Assembly (NCBI GenBank): GCA_019075905.1
Contig: JAGXAM010000012.1
Location: forward strand, 1-64,000
Reading direction: 5' to 3'
DNA length: 64,000 bases
Origin: Hyphomicrobiales bacterium
Lineage (GTDB): Bacteria > Pseudomonadota > Alphaproteobacteria > Rhizobiales > Beijerinckiaceae
The position numbers and the translations under genes are program-made. A model generated the notes under the pieces. It did no database searches, was not told where the DNA came from, and saw only the letters and a list, made by a program, of their open reading frames with translations. Of this stretch, positions 34,794 to 43,359 are shown piece after piece (position 1 is the stretch's first letter; every line of letters begins with the position of its first letter).

Positions 34794-35143
34794 GCGAACA
34801 GGGCGAGCCTTTCGATGGCCGGCATGGCGTCGATCATCGCCAGGGTCAGGCCGCTCGCGGGCTTTTGCAGGCGCAAGGGCGGGGCGGGCACCGGCGGCGC
34901 GCCGGCGACCTCGATGCGCAGGGCTGGCGGCGGCGCCTCCACGGCAGGTGGCGTCGGCCTGGCACCAGACGGCAATTTTGCATCGATCTGCGCCAGCAGC
35001 GCGCGCAATTCGGCCATTTCAGCACTGCGCTGGCGGCGCGCATATTCGGCCAGAAACCAGCGCCCGCGCTCGGTTTCCATCACGGCAGCCTCGATCGCCT
35101 CATAATCCGTGACATCGAGCGTGGCGGGGCGATCCTGAACCAT
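34790..35143 (-). CDS. Conserved hypothetical protein, Pro/Ala-rich linker
   Basis: The 117-residue product has a conserved-looking N-terminus LDVTDYEAIEAAVMETERGR then WFLAEYARRQRSAEMAELRA. I have seen this pattern in alphaproteobacterial hypotheticals. A Pro/Ala-rich low-complexity middle (PTPPAVEAPPPALR) follows, with a short C-terminal MIDAMPAIERLALFA helix. No domain of known function is recognised. ATG 35143 with AAGG upstream was chosen over the frame from 35188. It ends convergently with the glycosyltransferase and is divergent from sixA. Confidence 0.6.
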   Translation of the reverse strand: MVQDRPATLDVTDYEAIEAAVMETERGRWFLAEYARRQRSAEMAELRALLAQIDAKLPSGARPTPPAVEAPPPALRIEVAGAPPVPAPPLRLQKPASGLTLAMIDAMPAIERLALFA

Positions 35144-35258
35144 AATGACCTTGGGCAGATGAACCGTTTGACCTGAGATATTGCACAAGATGATGGCTTC
35201 CGCTAACCCTGAGGACGAGCCTCCTCAACAGGAAAATTCATACCGGGAGACCCGTTGC

Positions 35259-35780
35259 ATGTTGCGCCTGATGTTGCTGCGCCACGCCAAGGCGGAGGCG
35301 GATTCTGCGGAGGGCGATCATTCGCGGCGCCTCAGTCCGCGCGGCATGCAGGATGTGACGCATCTGGGCGATTATCTTGCGGGCGAGAGCCTGTTGCCCG
35401 ATTTGATCCTCGCCTCCAGCGCCACCCGCACGGCCATGACCATGACCGGCTTGCTGGCAATCTGGCCCGAGCACGTGGCCGTGAGGCTCATCAGCACGCT
35501 TTACAATGCCGGGGCCAGCGCCTTGCTTGACGAAATTCATCGCCAGCGCGGCGATGCCAGGACGCTGATGCTGGTTGGCCATAATCCCGGCATTGCCGAA
35601 CTGGCGCTGGGCCTGACCGGCTCGGGGGATCGCTATGCGCTGGCAAGGTTGCGGCAGAAATTCCCGCCCTGTGCGCTGGCGGTGCTGGATTTTGCCAGCG
35701 ACAGCTGGGGCGAGGTCGCGCCCGGTGAAGGGCGGCTGGAGCGCTATCTCACGCCCGGCCCGCTTGAGGCCGCGCCATAA
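35259..35780 (+). CDS. SixA-like phosphohistidine phosphatase
   Basis: This is a histidine-phosphatase (RHG) family enzyme, 173 residues, with catalytic LRHAKAEAD at the N-terminus, SATRTAMTMTGL and the second His in LVGHNPGIAEL. SixA acts on phosphohistidine in Hpt domains or PTS-type proteins. ATG 35259 has GGGAGA nine bases upstream and puts the RHA motif at residue 8. Its 3' end overlaps the convergent alpha/beta hydrolase by 32 bases. Confidence 0.88.
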   Translation: MLRLMLLRHAKAEADSAEGDHSRRLSPRGMQDVTHLGDYLAGESLLPDLILASSATRTAMTMTGLLAIWPEHVAVRLISTLYNAGASALLDEIHRQRGDARTLMLVGHNPGIAELALGLTGSGDRYALARLRQKFPPCALAVLDFASDSWGEVAPGEGRLERYLTPGPLEAAP

Positions 35781-36720
35781 CGCGCTGCGCCAGCGCCTCG
35801 ATGCTTTCGAGAACGGCCTCGGGGGCGCTATGGTGCGGCGAATGGCCGACGCCCTTGAGCACCTTGAGGGTTGCGCCGGGGATGGCCGCAGCGCTGCCGA
35901 AAGCATGGATATGGGTCAGGACGACGCCGTCCTGATCGCCGGTAACAATGGCGGTCGGCACGCCGACCTCGGCCTCGCGCGGGGCCTGCCGGGTGACGAA
36001 AGCGTGCATCACCGCGACATCCTGAGCATTTTGCCCGAAATTTGCCGGGCGCAACACCAGCCAGGGCGCGGTGTCTTGCGCAAAATCCGGCGGCACCGGG
36101 TTGGGGGCAAAGACTTGAATGATCGCCCGGCGCATCTGCAGCAGCCCGGCCGGCATGGCGATCAGCCGGTTGAACAAGGGCCCGAAATAGCGTGACGCGG
36201 CAATGTGGTAATAGGCGGCGATGCCGCCCGGCCATGGCCGGGTCACCGGCGACAGCAGTAGGATGGCGCGGGTGAAATCCTTGTGGTCGAGCGCGAAATT
36301 CACGGTCATGGCGCCAGCGAGCGAATGGCCGAGAACGATGGCCTCGCGCACCCCGCAGGCTTCGGCAGCCTCGCGCACCAGTTGCGCTTGCCGGTCGGGC
36401 TGGGCTGCGGCGACGCCGCCGGGCCGGTCGCTGTAGCCGCTGCCGGGACGGTCGAAGACCAGCACCCGGAAACCGCGTTTCGCCAGCGGTTCGCCGAGCA
36501 CGCCGGTCATGTCGGCAAGATTACCGCTGGCGCCATGCAGCAGGATTATGGTGCCGCGCCCGGGGGCGCGCGGCGCGATATCAACGACATGCAGGAAGCC
36601 GCCCGTCACCGGAACGCGAATGCCACGCGGCGGAAAGCTGCGCTCGAAGCTCCGGGTCATGACAAGGCTGAAGGCCCACAGCAGGGCGAGAGCGATGATG
36701 AGGGCAACGAGGAGGGTCAT
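35749..36720 (-). CDS. Alpha/beta hydrolase, membrane-anchored
   Basis: This alpha/beta-fold hydrolase, 323 residues, has one N-terminal membrane helix (LLVALIIALALLWAFSLVM). It has the oxyanion motif LLHGASGNLADM, nucleophile Ser in LGHSLAGAM, Asp in VTGDQDGVV and His in KGVGHSPHHSAPE, a full triad. The anchored form suggests a substrate at or outside the membrane. The substrate is not predictable. It overlaps the sixA 3' end. Confidence 0.85.
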   Translation of the reverse strand: MTLLVALIIALALLWAFSLVMTRSFERSFPPRGIRVPVTGGFLHVVDIAPRAPGRGTIILLHGASGNLADMTGVLGEPLAKRGFRVLVFDRPGSGYSDRPGGVAAAQPDRQAQLVREAAEACGVREAIVLGHSLAGAMTVNFALDHKDFTRAILLLSPVTRPWPGGIAAYYHIAASRYFGPLFNRLIAMPAGLLQMRRAIIQVFAPNPVPPDFAQDTAPWLVLRPANFGQNAQDVAVMHAFVTRQAPREAEVGVPTAIVTGDQDGVVLTHIHAFGSAAAIPGATLKVLKGVGHSPHHSAPEAVLESIEALAQRVMARPQAGRA

Positions 36721-36869
36721 GAGATGCCGATATAGGGGGAGAGGACGTGCCTGCCACTTTCAGGGGCTGGCACGCGGAACACATTACATATTTTTCATGT
36801 TCGGTTCATCTAAAAGTCATTTTCGCTTCGTCACTATGGCGTGAACCCAACTGGCCTGCGAGGTTGATG

Positions 36870-38342
36870 ATGGCCCTCGAAAAAGACGTCAAGCCCGGCT
36901 ATCTGGCGCTCAGCCGCTTTGGTTATGGCTCGCGCGGTGATGGTGATCTTGGCATTGCTGCCAGCGACCCGCGTGGCTTTCTGATCGCCGAGCTCAATGA
37001 ACCCGGCATTGCGCTACTGTCAGGGCCGGATCTTTATCCATCCAGCAAGCTCCTGCCGGAACTCTTTGCCTTCCAGAAGCAAAAGCAGGCCGAGCGCAAG
37101 GCCAAGCTGGTCGCCAAGGCTGACATGAAGGCTGCGGACATGACCAGCCCGGCTATGGCCAGCGCGGCCATGCAGCCCAAGCCGGCCATGGCCGGCAAGA
37201 TGGCGGCGAAACGCAAGGGCGCGCCGCCCAATATCATTTACCAGACGCTGCAAAGTGAGGCTCTGGCGCGTATCGACAAGGCGATTGCGGCGCGCTCCGG
37301 CCTCGTCGAGCGGCTGGTGGCGTTCTGGTCGAACCATTTTGCCGTGTCGATCCGCAAGTCGCAAATCGTCGTGATGGGCGCCGGGGCGTTCGAGCGCGAG
37401 GCGATCCGCCCGCATGTGCTGGGGCGCTTCAAGGATCTGGTGCGGGCGGTCGAGCAGCACCCGGTCATGCTGAATTTCCTCGATCAGGCGCAGTCTATCG
37501 GCCCGGATTCACCGGCCGGCAAGCGCCTGAAGCGCGGTCTCAACGAGAATCTGGCGCGCGAAATCATGGAGCTGCACACGATGGGTGTGCGCTCCGGCTA
37601 CAGCCAGGCCGATGTCACCAGCTTTGCGCGAATTCTCACCGGCTGGTCGATCATCGGGCCGCAGGGCAAGCTGGGGCCTCCAGGCACATTCATCTTCAAC
37701 CGCTTCTTTCATGAGCCCGGCGCGCAAAAGCTGATGGGCAAGGTTTATCCGGCCGGCGGCATCGAGCAGGGCGAAGCGGCGCTGGACGATATTTGCGCCA
37801 GGCCGGCGACGGCGCATTTCATCGCTGGCAAGCTTGCCGCGCATTTCATCGCCGACAATCCTCCGCCGGCGCTGGTGGCGAGGCTTGCCGCGGTTTTCAC
37901 CAAAACCGACGGCGATCTCAAGGCGGTGACGCTGGCCCTGATCAATTCTGATGAGGCCTGGTCGACGCCCCTGAGCAAAATCCGCACGCCCTATGATTTT
38001 CTCATTGCCGCCTCGCGGGCGCAGCAGAGCGAGCCGCCGGCGGTTGGCCCCTATTTCTATGCGCTGAAACTCATGGGCATGCGGCTGTGGGCCCCGCCCG
38101 GCCCGAATGGCTGGCCTGATACGGTCAGTGCCTGGGCCTCGCCCGAGGGCATGAAACAGCGGCTCGATATTGCCGCGCGCATCGGCCACCAATGGCGTTC
38201 GGTCGCCAATCCAAGCGAGGTGCTGGCGACGATCATGGGCAATGCTGCCTCGCTTGAAACAAGGCAGATGGTGGCGCGTGCCGCCTCGCGCCCGCAGGGC
38301 TTTGCCTTGCTGCTCATGTCCCCCGAATTTCAGCGGAGTTGA
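36870..38342 (+). CDS. DUF1800 domain protein
   Basis: This is a 490-residue DUF1800 protein with the family landmarks ALSRFGYGSRGDGDLGIAA, ERLVAFWSNHFAVS, LKRGLNENLAREIMELHTMG, VTSFARILTGW and FFHEPGAQKLMG. An atypical Met/Lys/Ala-rich insertion lies at residues about 75-112 (KADMKAADMTSPAMASAAM). DUF1800 proteins are usually paired with DUF1501 proteins, as here; their biochemical role is unknown. GAGG lies six bases before ATG 36870; ATG 36867 is possible. No signal peptide is visible. DUF1501 starts 4 bases after the stop. Confidence 0.88.
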   Translation: MALEKDVKPGYLALSRFGYGSRGDGDLGIAASDPRGFLIAELNEPGIALLSGPDLYPSSKLLPELFAFQKQKQAERKAKLVAKADMKAADMTSPAMASAAMQPKPAMAGKMAAKRKGAPPNIIYQTLQSEALARIDKAIAARSGLVERLVAFWSNHFAVSIRKSQIVVMGAGAFEREAIRPHVLGRFKDLVRAVEQHPVMLNFLDQAQSIGPDSPAGKRLKRGLNENLAREIMELHTMGVRSGYSQADVTSFARILTGWSIIGPQGKLGPPGTFIFNRFFHEPGAQKLMGKVYPAGGIEQGEAALDDICARPATAHFIAGKLAAHFIADNPPPALVARLAAVFTKTDGDLKAVTLALINSDEAWSTPLSKIRTPYDFLIAASRAQQSEPPAVGPYFYALKLMGMRLWAPPGPNGWPDTVSAWASPEGMKQRLDIAARIGHQWRSVANPSEVLATIMGNAASLETRQMVARAASRPQGFALLLMSPEFQRS

Positions 38343-38346
38343 AGCC

Positions 38347-39582
38347 ATGACCTTGCTTTGCGAACAGCTCTTGCCGTCGCGCCGCGCGCTGCTGGCGTCC
38401 AGCGGTGCCCTGTTTTCCTGGGCTTTCCTGCCGAAAATGGCGCAGGCCGCCGATGGCCGCGATCCGCGCCTGATCGTGCTGATCCTGCGCGGGGCGCTCG
38501 ATGGCATGTCGGCGGTCGGCCCGGTCGGAGATCCCGATTATGAGCGCCTGCACGGGCAGATCGCCCTGACGCGGTCAGGCCCGCATGCCGGTCTGCCGCT
38601 CGACGGGTTTTTTGTGCTCAATCCGGCCATGAAGAACTTCGCCCGGCTCTATGGCAAGGGTCAGGCCGCCATCGTCCATGCCGCTGCCACCGGCTATCGT
38701 GATCGCTCGCATTTTGATGGTCAGGATGTGCTGCAAAATGGCTTGCCCGGGGTCGGGCATATTGATTCAGGCTGGCTCAACCGGGCCTTTTCCGCCATTC
38801 CGAGAGGGGCGCGGGTCAATCCGTTCAATGCCCTTGGCATTGGCGCGCAGACGCCGCTGGTGTTGCAGGGCCCGGCGCCGGTGCTGGGCTGGGCGCCGCA
38901 GGGCCTGCCCGAGGCCGGTGATGATCTGCGCAACCGGGTGATGGAGCTTTACACCCATACTGACCCAGTGCTGGCCAAGGCGCTGCGCGAGGGGCTCGCC
39001 ACCCAGCATCTGGCCAATTCCGATGGTATGGATGCGACCAGGCCGCAAGGCGGAAGCGATAATCCCGCCGGCATGCGCCAGGCGGCGCGCGGTGCCGCGA
39101 AACTGATGGCGCATGATGATGGCCCGCGCATTGCCGCCATGGCATTCGACGGCTGGGACACCCATGTCAACGAGGGCGGGGCCACCGGGCGTTTCGCCCT
39201 GCTGCTGGGCGGGCTCGATGGTGCCTTTGCCGAATTTGAAACCGGGCTCGGCGACAAGTGGAAGAACACCGCCATTGTCGCGGTCACCGAATTTGGCCGC
39301 ACCGCCCGCATCAATGGCACGGTCGGCACGGATCATGGCACGGCGACAGTGGTGTTTCTGGCAGGCGGCGCCATCAAGGGCGGCCGGGTTATCGCCCGCT
39401 GGCCGGGCCTCAAGGATGCGCAGCTCTACCAGAACCGCGATCTGGCGCCGACCACCGATGTGCGCGCCGTGCTGAAAGGCCTGCTCGCCGATCAATTCGG
39501 CCTTTCGGCTGCCGTGCTCGGCAACAGAATTTTCCCGGAAAGTGCCGGGGTTGCGCCGCTCAGGGGGCTAATCGCCGCCTAG
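38347..39582 (+). CDS. DUF1501 domain protein, Tat-exported
   Basis: This is a 411-residue DUF1501 protein with a twin-arginine signal (SRRALLASSGALFSWAFLP, cleavage near AQA-AD) and a sulfatase-like fold region. Landmarks are LIVLILRGALDGMSAVGP, YRDRSHFDGQDVLQNG, AFDGWDTHVNEGGATGRFA, AVTEFGRTARINGTVGTDHG and the end APTTDVRAVLKGLLADQFG. It is 4 bases downstream of DUF1800 in the usual pair. The Tat signal implies folding or cofactor loading in the cytoplasm before export. Substrate unknown. Confidence 0.9.
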   Translation: MTLLCEQLLPSRRALLASSGALFSWAFLPKMAQAADGRDPRLIVLILRGALDGMSAVGPVGDPDYERLHGQIALTRSGPHAGLPLDGFFVLNPAMKNFARLYGKGQAAIVHAAATGYRDRSHFDGQDVLQNGLPGVGHIDSGWLNRAFSAIPRGARVNPFNALGIGAQTPLVLQGPAPVLGWAPQGLPEAGDDLRNRVMELYTHTDPVLAKALREGLATQHLANSDGMDATRPQGGSDNPAGMRQAARGAAKLMAHDDGPRIAAMAFDGWDTHVNEGGATGRFALLLGGLDGAFAEFETGLGDKWKNTAIVAVTEFGRTARINGTVGTDHGTATVVFLAGGAIKGGRVIARWPGLKDAQLYQNRDLAPTTDVRAVLKGLLADQFGLSAAVLGNRIFPESAGVAPLRGLIAA

Positions 39583-39649
39583 CTCTGCCGCTCAAGCGTG
39601 GACGCATCTATCATATTGGGCTTGCAGCATTTTGGTTTCAGCATAAACT

Positions 39650-39677
39650 ACCTCCCCAAGACAAATTGCGGGGAGGT
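39650..39677 (+). promoter_or_regulatory. Hairpin that can cover the ribosome binding site of the next gene
   Basis: ACCTCCCC (39650-39657) pairs perfectly over a 12-base loop with GGGGAGGT (39670-39677). The 3' arm is the Shine-Dalgarno of the gene starting at ATG 39684, seven bases on. The fold would block translation, as in thermosensors or trans-released leaders. Confidence 0.6.
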
Positions 39678-39683
39678 CGGTAA

Positions 39684-41018
39684 ATGATAAATCGTCGTCA
39701 GGCCATGCAAGGAGCTGCCGCTGTCGGCGCGGTGCTGCATAGCCGCGTTGCCGGGGCGGCAACCGGGCCCGAGCCGATCATCTTCCTGCATGGCGACAGC
39801 GATCAGGCGTCGATCTGGCAGAAGGTGATCTGGCGGTTCGAGAGCAATGGCTATCCGGCCAATTTGCTGTTTCCGATCGACTTTATCAATCCCAAGGCCC
39901 GCGATGACAACAGCAAGCCGCAGGCCAACCGCTCGTCGACCGATGACGAGCTGAAGCAGATCACCGCCTATGTGGCGAAGGTGCTGGCCAAGACCGGCGC
40001 CAGCAAGGTGGCGATGGTGGCGTCCTCGCGCGGCGGCTACGCGATCCGCAATTATCTCGCCCAGCCGGGAAATGCCGCCCATGTCAGCAAGGCGATCCTG
40101 TGCGGCACGCCCAACCATGGGGTGTTCGCGATACCGGCGTTTTTGGGATCGGAATATAATGGCATGGGCGCCTTTCTGAAGGGCCTGAACGGCGGGCCGA
40201 GCGAGGTTGTGGCTGGCGTTGATTTCATGACGCTGCGCAGCGATGGCAATGACAAATATGCGCAGCCGGACGGGCGGTTCCTCGGCCATCCCGGCATGAA
40301 AACCAACATCTCTTCCGAGGGGCCGGCGCTCAAGGGCGCGCTGAATCTGGTGCTGCCTGGTGTTGATCATCGTGGCACCGCCTTCACGCCGCAGGCCTTC
40401 AGGGCGCAATACAAGTTCATCACCGGGCGCGAACCGGCCTTCATCGCCATCACGCCCGAGCCAGACGTGACGCTGAATGGCCGCGTCACCGGCATGGTCG
40501 GGGATGTGCCGACCAATCTGCCGGTGGCCGGGGCGCATGTGGAAATCTACCGGGTCTCGCCGCTCACCGGCGAGCGGCAGGGGGCGGCGCTGCTGACAAA
40601 AACGACAGCGGCTGATGGCATCTGGGGGCCGCTCAAGGTTGATTCAAAATCGCCGCTGGAATTTGTTATTGCCGCGCCCGGGCAGTTGATCACCCATATT
40701 TACAAGCCACCGATCCCGCGCTCGTTCGACAAGCTCAACCTGCGTCCGGCGCCACCGGCGGTGAAGGCCGATGCGGGAGCGGCGGCGGTTCTGGTGATGT
40801 CTTGCCCGCGCGGCTATTTCGGCCTGCCGCGTGATGTGGTGATTTTTGACGGCAAGCAGCCGAAAGATGTGACGCCGGGCGTGCCGACCGATCCAAAGAG
40901 CACCTTGCGGCTGGCCGATGCCACGCCGCGCCCGGTGGTCGCCGAGTGGAACGAAATCCGTGTGGTCGGGCGTCCGTGGCCAGCCAAGGACAATCACCGG
41001 ACCATTCTGGAGGTGTGA
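39684..41018 (+). CDS. Exported alpha/beta hydrolase (lipase/depolymerase-like)
   Basis: This is a 444-residue protein with a twin-arginine-like signal (MINRRQAMQGAAAVGAVLHS) and an alpha/beta hydrolase domain. HGDSDQ is the oxyanion loop; Ser115 in VASSRGGYA is the likely nucleophile in an A-x-S-x-G elbow, as in some Bacillus lipases and extracellular PHB depolymerases. GVDHRGTAF is a candidate His region. The C-terminal half (VTLNGRVTGMV, then GAHVEIYRVSPLTGERQGAA) is a beta-sandwich-like domain of unknown role. A hairpin covers the ribosome site. It lies 101 bases after the DUF1501 gene. Confidence 0.75.
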   Translation: MINRRQAMQGAAAVGAVLHSRVAGAATGPEPIIFLHGDSDQASIWQKVIWRFESNGYPANLLFPIDFINPKARDDNSKPQANRSSTDDELKQITAYVAKVLAKTGASKVAMVASSRGGYAIRNYLAQPGNAAHVSKAILCGTPNHGVFAIPAFLGSEYNGMGAFLKGLNGGPSEVVAGVDFMTLRSDGNDKYAQPDGRFLGHPGMKTNISSEGPALKGALNLVLPGVDHRGTAFTPQAFRAQYKFITGREPAFIAITPEPDVTLNGRVTGMVGDVPTNLPVAGAHVEIYRVSPLTGERQGAALLTKTTAADGIWGPLKVDSKSPLEFVIAAPGQLITHIYKPPIPRSFDKLNLRPAPPAVKADAGAAAVLVMSCPRGYFGLPRDVVIFDGKQPKDVTPGVPTDPKSTLRLADATPRPVVAEWNEIRVVGRPWPAKDNHRTILEV

Positions 41019-41040
41019 CGCAGGCGCGGACGGGCTGGCT

Positions 41041-42183
41041 TCAGGCGCGGCTCGGCCTCAGGGCGAGGAGCAGCGCCGCGCAGAGTGCCAGGACGCCAGC
41101 CATGCCATAAAACAGGCCGCCGGGGCCGAGCAGGTCCATGGCCTTGCCCATCACCGGCGGGCCCGCCATCATGCCGCTGGCATAGAACATGACGATCACG
41201 GCATTGGCGGGCGCCAGATGTTCGGGGGCGACGCTGGTGCCAAGCAGCGCCAGCGCCACCGGGTAAAGCGCGCTGACGACACCGCCCCAGCCGATCAGCA
41301 GCGCCGCAAAGGCCAGCCGGTGACCGGTCAGCGCCGGCATGAGCCAGGCGGCCACAGCACAGGCGATGCAGGTTGCCAGAAGGATTATCCCGCGGTCAAA
41401 GCGGTCGGACAGCAGGCCGATGGGAATTTGCATCAGCAGGATGCCGGTGGCGTAAAGGCTGACGTCCAGGGCCCCGGTCTGCGCGCTCTGGTGGCGCGCC
41501 AGCGCATAGACCGGCAAAAGCGCAATCGAGGCGGTCTCGACCATGCCGAAGGCGAGGGTGGCGAAGGCGGCGGCGGGGACAGCACGAACCACCGACCAAT
41601 AAGCGCTGGTTGAGGCTGGCTCGGGAACGGGCGCGCTGGCGCCAAAGAGCCAGAGCGGCACGGCGGCCGCGAGGAAGATTGCCATGGCCGCCACAAAGGG
41701 GGCATCGCCCTGCGTGCCGGTCAGCAGCAGCAGGGCTGGGCCAAGGGCAAAACCTGCCGCCAGCACTGTGGTATAGAGCCCCATCACCAGACCGCGCCGT
41801 TCCGGCGGGGCGGCGGCATTGATCCAGAATTCGCTGGCGACGAACAGGCTGGTGAGCGCGCAGCCGATCAGCAGGCGCAGCGGCCACCACAAGGTGATGT
41901 TGGCGGTGAGATCGAAGCCGAGCAGACACAAAGTTGCCAGCATCACGGCGAGCAGCATCAGCGCGCGCATGCCGAGGCGCACGGCCAGCCAGGGCACGAA
42001 GGGCGAGACCAGCAGGGTAGCGGCGCCGCCGAGCGCGGTCTGCATGCCGATGATACCTGCATCATAGCCTACCGCCTTCATGCGCAGCGACAGCAGCGGA
42101 ATGGTGACCGACAGGCCGACGCCGACCAGCGAGATCGCAGCTATGGCGGCAGCGAGGCTGGCACCGCGTGGCGATGTGATCAA
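41041..42183 (-). CDS. MFS transporter (YcaD-like)
   Basis: This is a major facilitator of 12 predicted helices, 380 residues, opening AAAIAAISLVGVGLSVTIPL. It has the loop 2-3 motif WLAVRLGMRALM and PIGLLSDRFDRG between helices 8 and 9. It resembles the YcaD/UMF-type exporters common in Hyphomicrobiales. The only sensible start is TTG 42183, whose TTGA overlaps the stop of the NUDIX gene, so translation is coupled. The next in-frame ATG would delete helix 1. Substrate unknown. Confidence 0.82.
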   Translation of the reverse strand: MITSPRGASLAAAIAAISLVGVGLSVTIPLLSLRMKAVGYDAGIIGMQTALGGAATLLVSPFVPWLAVRLGMRALMLLAVMLATLCLLGFDLTANITLWWPLRLLIGCALTSLFVASEFWINAAAPPERRGLVMGLYTTVLAAGFALGPALLLLTGTQGDAPFVAAMAIFLAAAVPLWLFGASAPVPEPASTSAYWSVVRAVPAAAFATLAFGMVETASIALLPVYALARHQSAQTGALDVSLYATGILLMQIPIGLLSDRFDRGIILLATCIACAVAAWLMPALTGHRLAFAALLIGWGGVVSALYPVALALLGTSVAPEHLAPANAVIVMFYASGMMAGPPVMGKAMDLLGPGGLFYGMAGVLALCAALLLALRPSRA

Positions 42184-42935
42184 AGTTCGTCGCGCTGCCA
42201 GCGCCGGTGCCGCTCGTGGTAGAACGGGGTCGCAAGCTCATGGCCAAAACCGGCAGCGGCGCGGGCCTCAAGTTCGTTCAACACGACCTTGGTGATGCTG
42301 GGCAGGTCAAGCTCGGCAATCTTGTTCAAGGGTTGCCAGACCAGATCGACCAGTTCGGTGTCGGGGCCGATGATATTATCGAGCCGCAGGGCGATATGGC
42401 GGGCATCGACCGCAAAAAACCGGGCATCGAAGCGCTTGGGGCGACGCGGCGGCGTGATGGCGCGGGCAATGAAATGCAGATGCGACAGATCGGGCATCAC
42501 CCCTTCGGCACAAAAGCTGGTCCACGGACCTTCCGGCACCGGGCGCGATGGCTTTGGCGCCCTGGTGCCGATCAGCACGCCGGTTTCCTCGAAGGTCTCG
42601 CGCAGGGCGGCGAGTGCCAGCGCGGTGCCGCGGTTGGGTGAGGTGCGGCCGGAACGCAGCGCCTTGCCTAGCCGCATGGCGACAGCGGGCTGCAAGGGCG
42701 CCGCCACCGGCATCCTCGCGTCACTGGCCTCGATGCGCCCGCCGGGAAACACGAATTTTCCCGGCATGAATTTATGGGCATGGTGGCGCTTGCCCATCAG
42801 CACGGTCGGGACTGTGCCGGTGCGGTCAATGATGATCAGCGTTGCGGCATCGCGCGGGCGCACATTCGGCCAGAGACGTTGCCGCTCCTCGCTGGTCAGG
42901 GCCAAAGCGTGGGCATGGGCGCGTGGATCATTCAC
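42180..42935 (-). CDS. NUDIX hydrolase
   Basis: This 251-residue NUDIX-fold protein has KFVFPGGRIEASDAR, then a roughly 40-residue insertion, then the catalytic helix LRETFEETGVLIG. The usual GX5EX7REUXEEXGU box is thus split, as in NUDT19/CoA-diphosphatase-like members. The C-terminal FDARFFAVDA and TELVDLVWQPL match that subgroup. It lies in a DUF983-NUDIX-MFS operon with ATGA/TTGA overlaps on both sides. Substrate not certain. Confidence 0.85.
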   Translation of the reverse strand: MNDPRAHAHALALTSEERQRLWPNVRPRDAATLIIIDRTGTVPTVLMGKRHHAHKFMPGKFVFPGGRIEASDARMPVAAPLQPAVAMRLGKALRSGRTSPNRGTALALAALRETFEETGVLIGTRAPKPSRPVPEGPWTSFCAEGVMPDLSHLHFIARAITPPRRPKRFDARFFAVDARHIALRLDNIIGPDTELVDLVWQPLNKIAELDLPSITKVVLNELEARAAAGFGHELATPFYHERHRRWQRDEL

Positions 42936-43312
42936 ACAGGGTATTCCGGTTCATCTTCAAAGCCGTGCATGCGCAAAGCCCATTGGTAGGCAATAAGCCC
43001 GCCTTTGAATACTGGCAAGAGCGTCAGGCACAAGACGATGGCCAGGGCCGAGAACAGCAGCGTCTGTTCGAGCATGCTGAGGGCGGGGCCGAAATCGAGA
43101 TCGAGCAGGATCGCCGCGCCGATGACGTGGCAGGCGACAAGTAGCGTGAAATAGGGCGGCGCATCATCTGCGCGGTGATGATGCAACGGCGTGTCGCAGA
43201 CCGGGCAATTGTCATTGACCTTGAGGTAGGATTTGAACATTCGCCCCTTGCCGCAATTGGGGCAATTGCCGGCGAAGCCGCGCTTCAGGGCCGGCCAGAC
43301 AGGGCGTTGCAT
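42932..43312 (-). CDS. DUF983 family zinc-ribbon membrane protein
   Basis: This is a 126-residue protein with an N-terminal zinc ribbon (GNCPNCGKGRMF ... NCPVCDTPLHHH) and two membrane segments (YFTLLVACHVIGAAILLDL and LLFSALAIVLCLTLLPVFKG). DUF983 proteins lie near oxidase or lipid genes in alphaproteobacteria; the function is unknown. ATG 43312 has AAGGA about eight bases upstream and gives the usual length. Upstream ATGs at 43321 and 43339 lack sites and would run toward rnr. Its stop overlaps the NUDIX start. Confidence 0.82.
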   Translation of the reverse strand: MQRPVWPALKRGFAGNCPNCGKGRMFKSYLKVNDNCPVCDTPLHHHRADDAPPYFTLLVACHVIGAAILLDLDFGPALSMLEQTLLFSALAIVLCLTLLPVFKGGLIAYQWALRMHGFEDEPEYPV

Positions 43313-43359
43313 CGGGAGCATCCTTAAAACAGATTCCATTTTTTTGAACTCGTCTAATT

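Noticed and set aside
36747-36869. N-terminal extension of the DUF1800 gene to 36747
   Set aside because: The added 41 residues come from AT-richer, promoter-like sequence; GAGG at 36860 marks the internal start.
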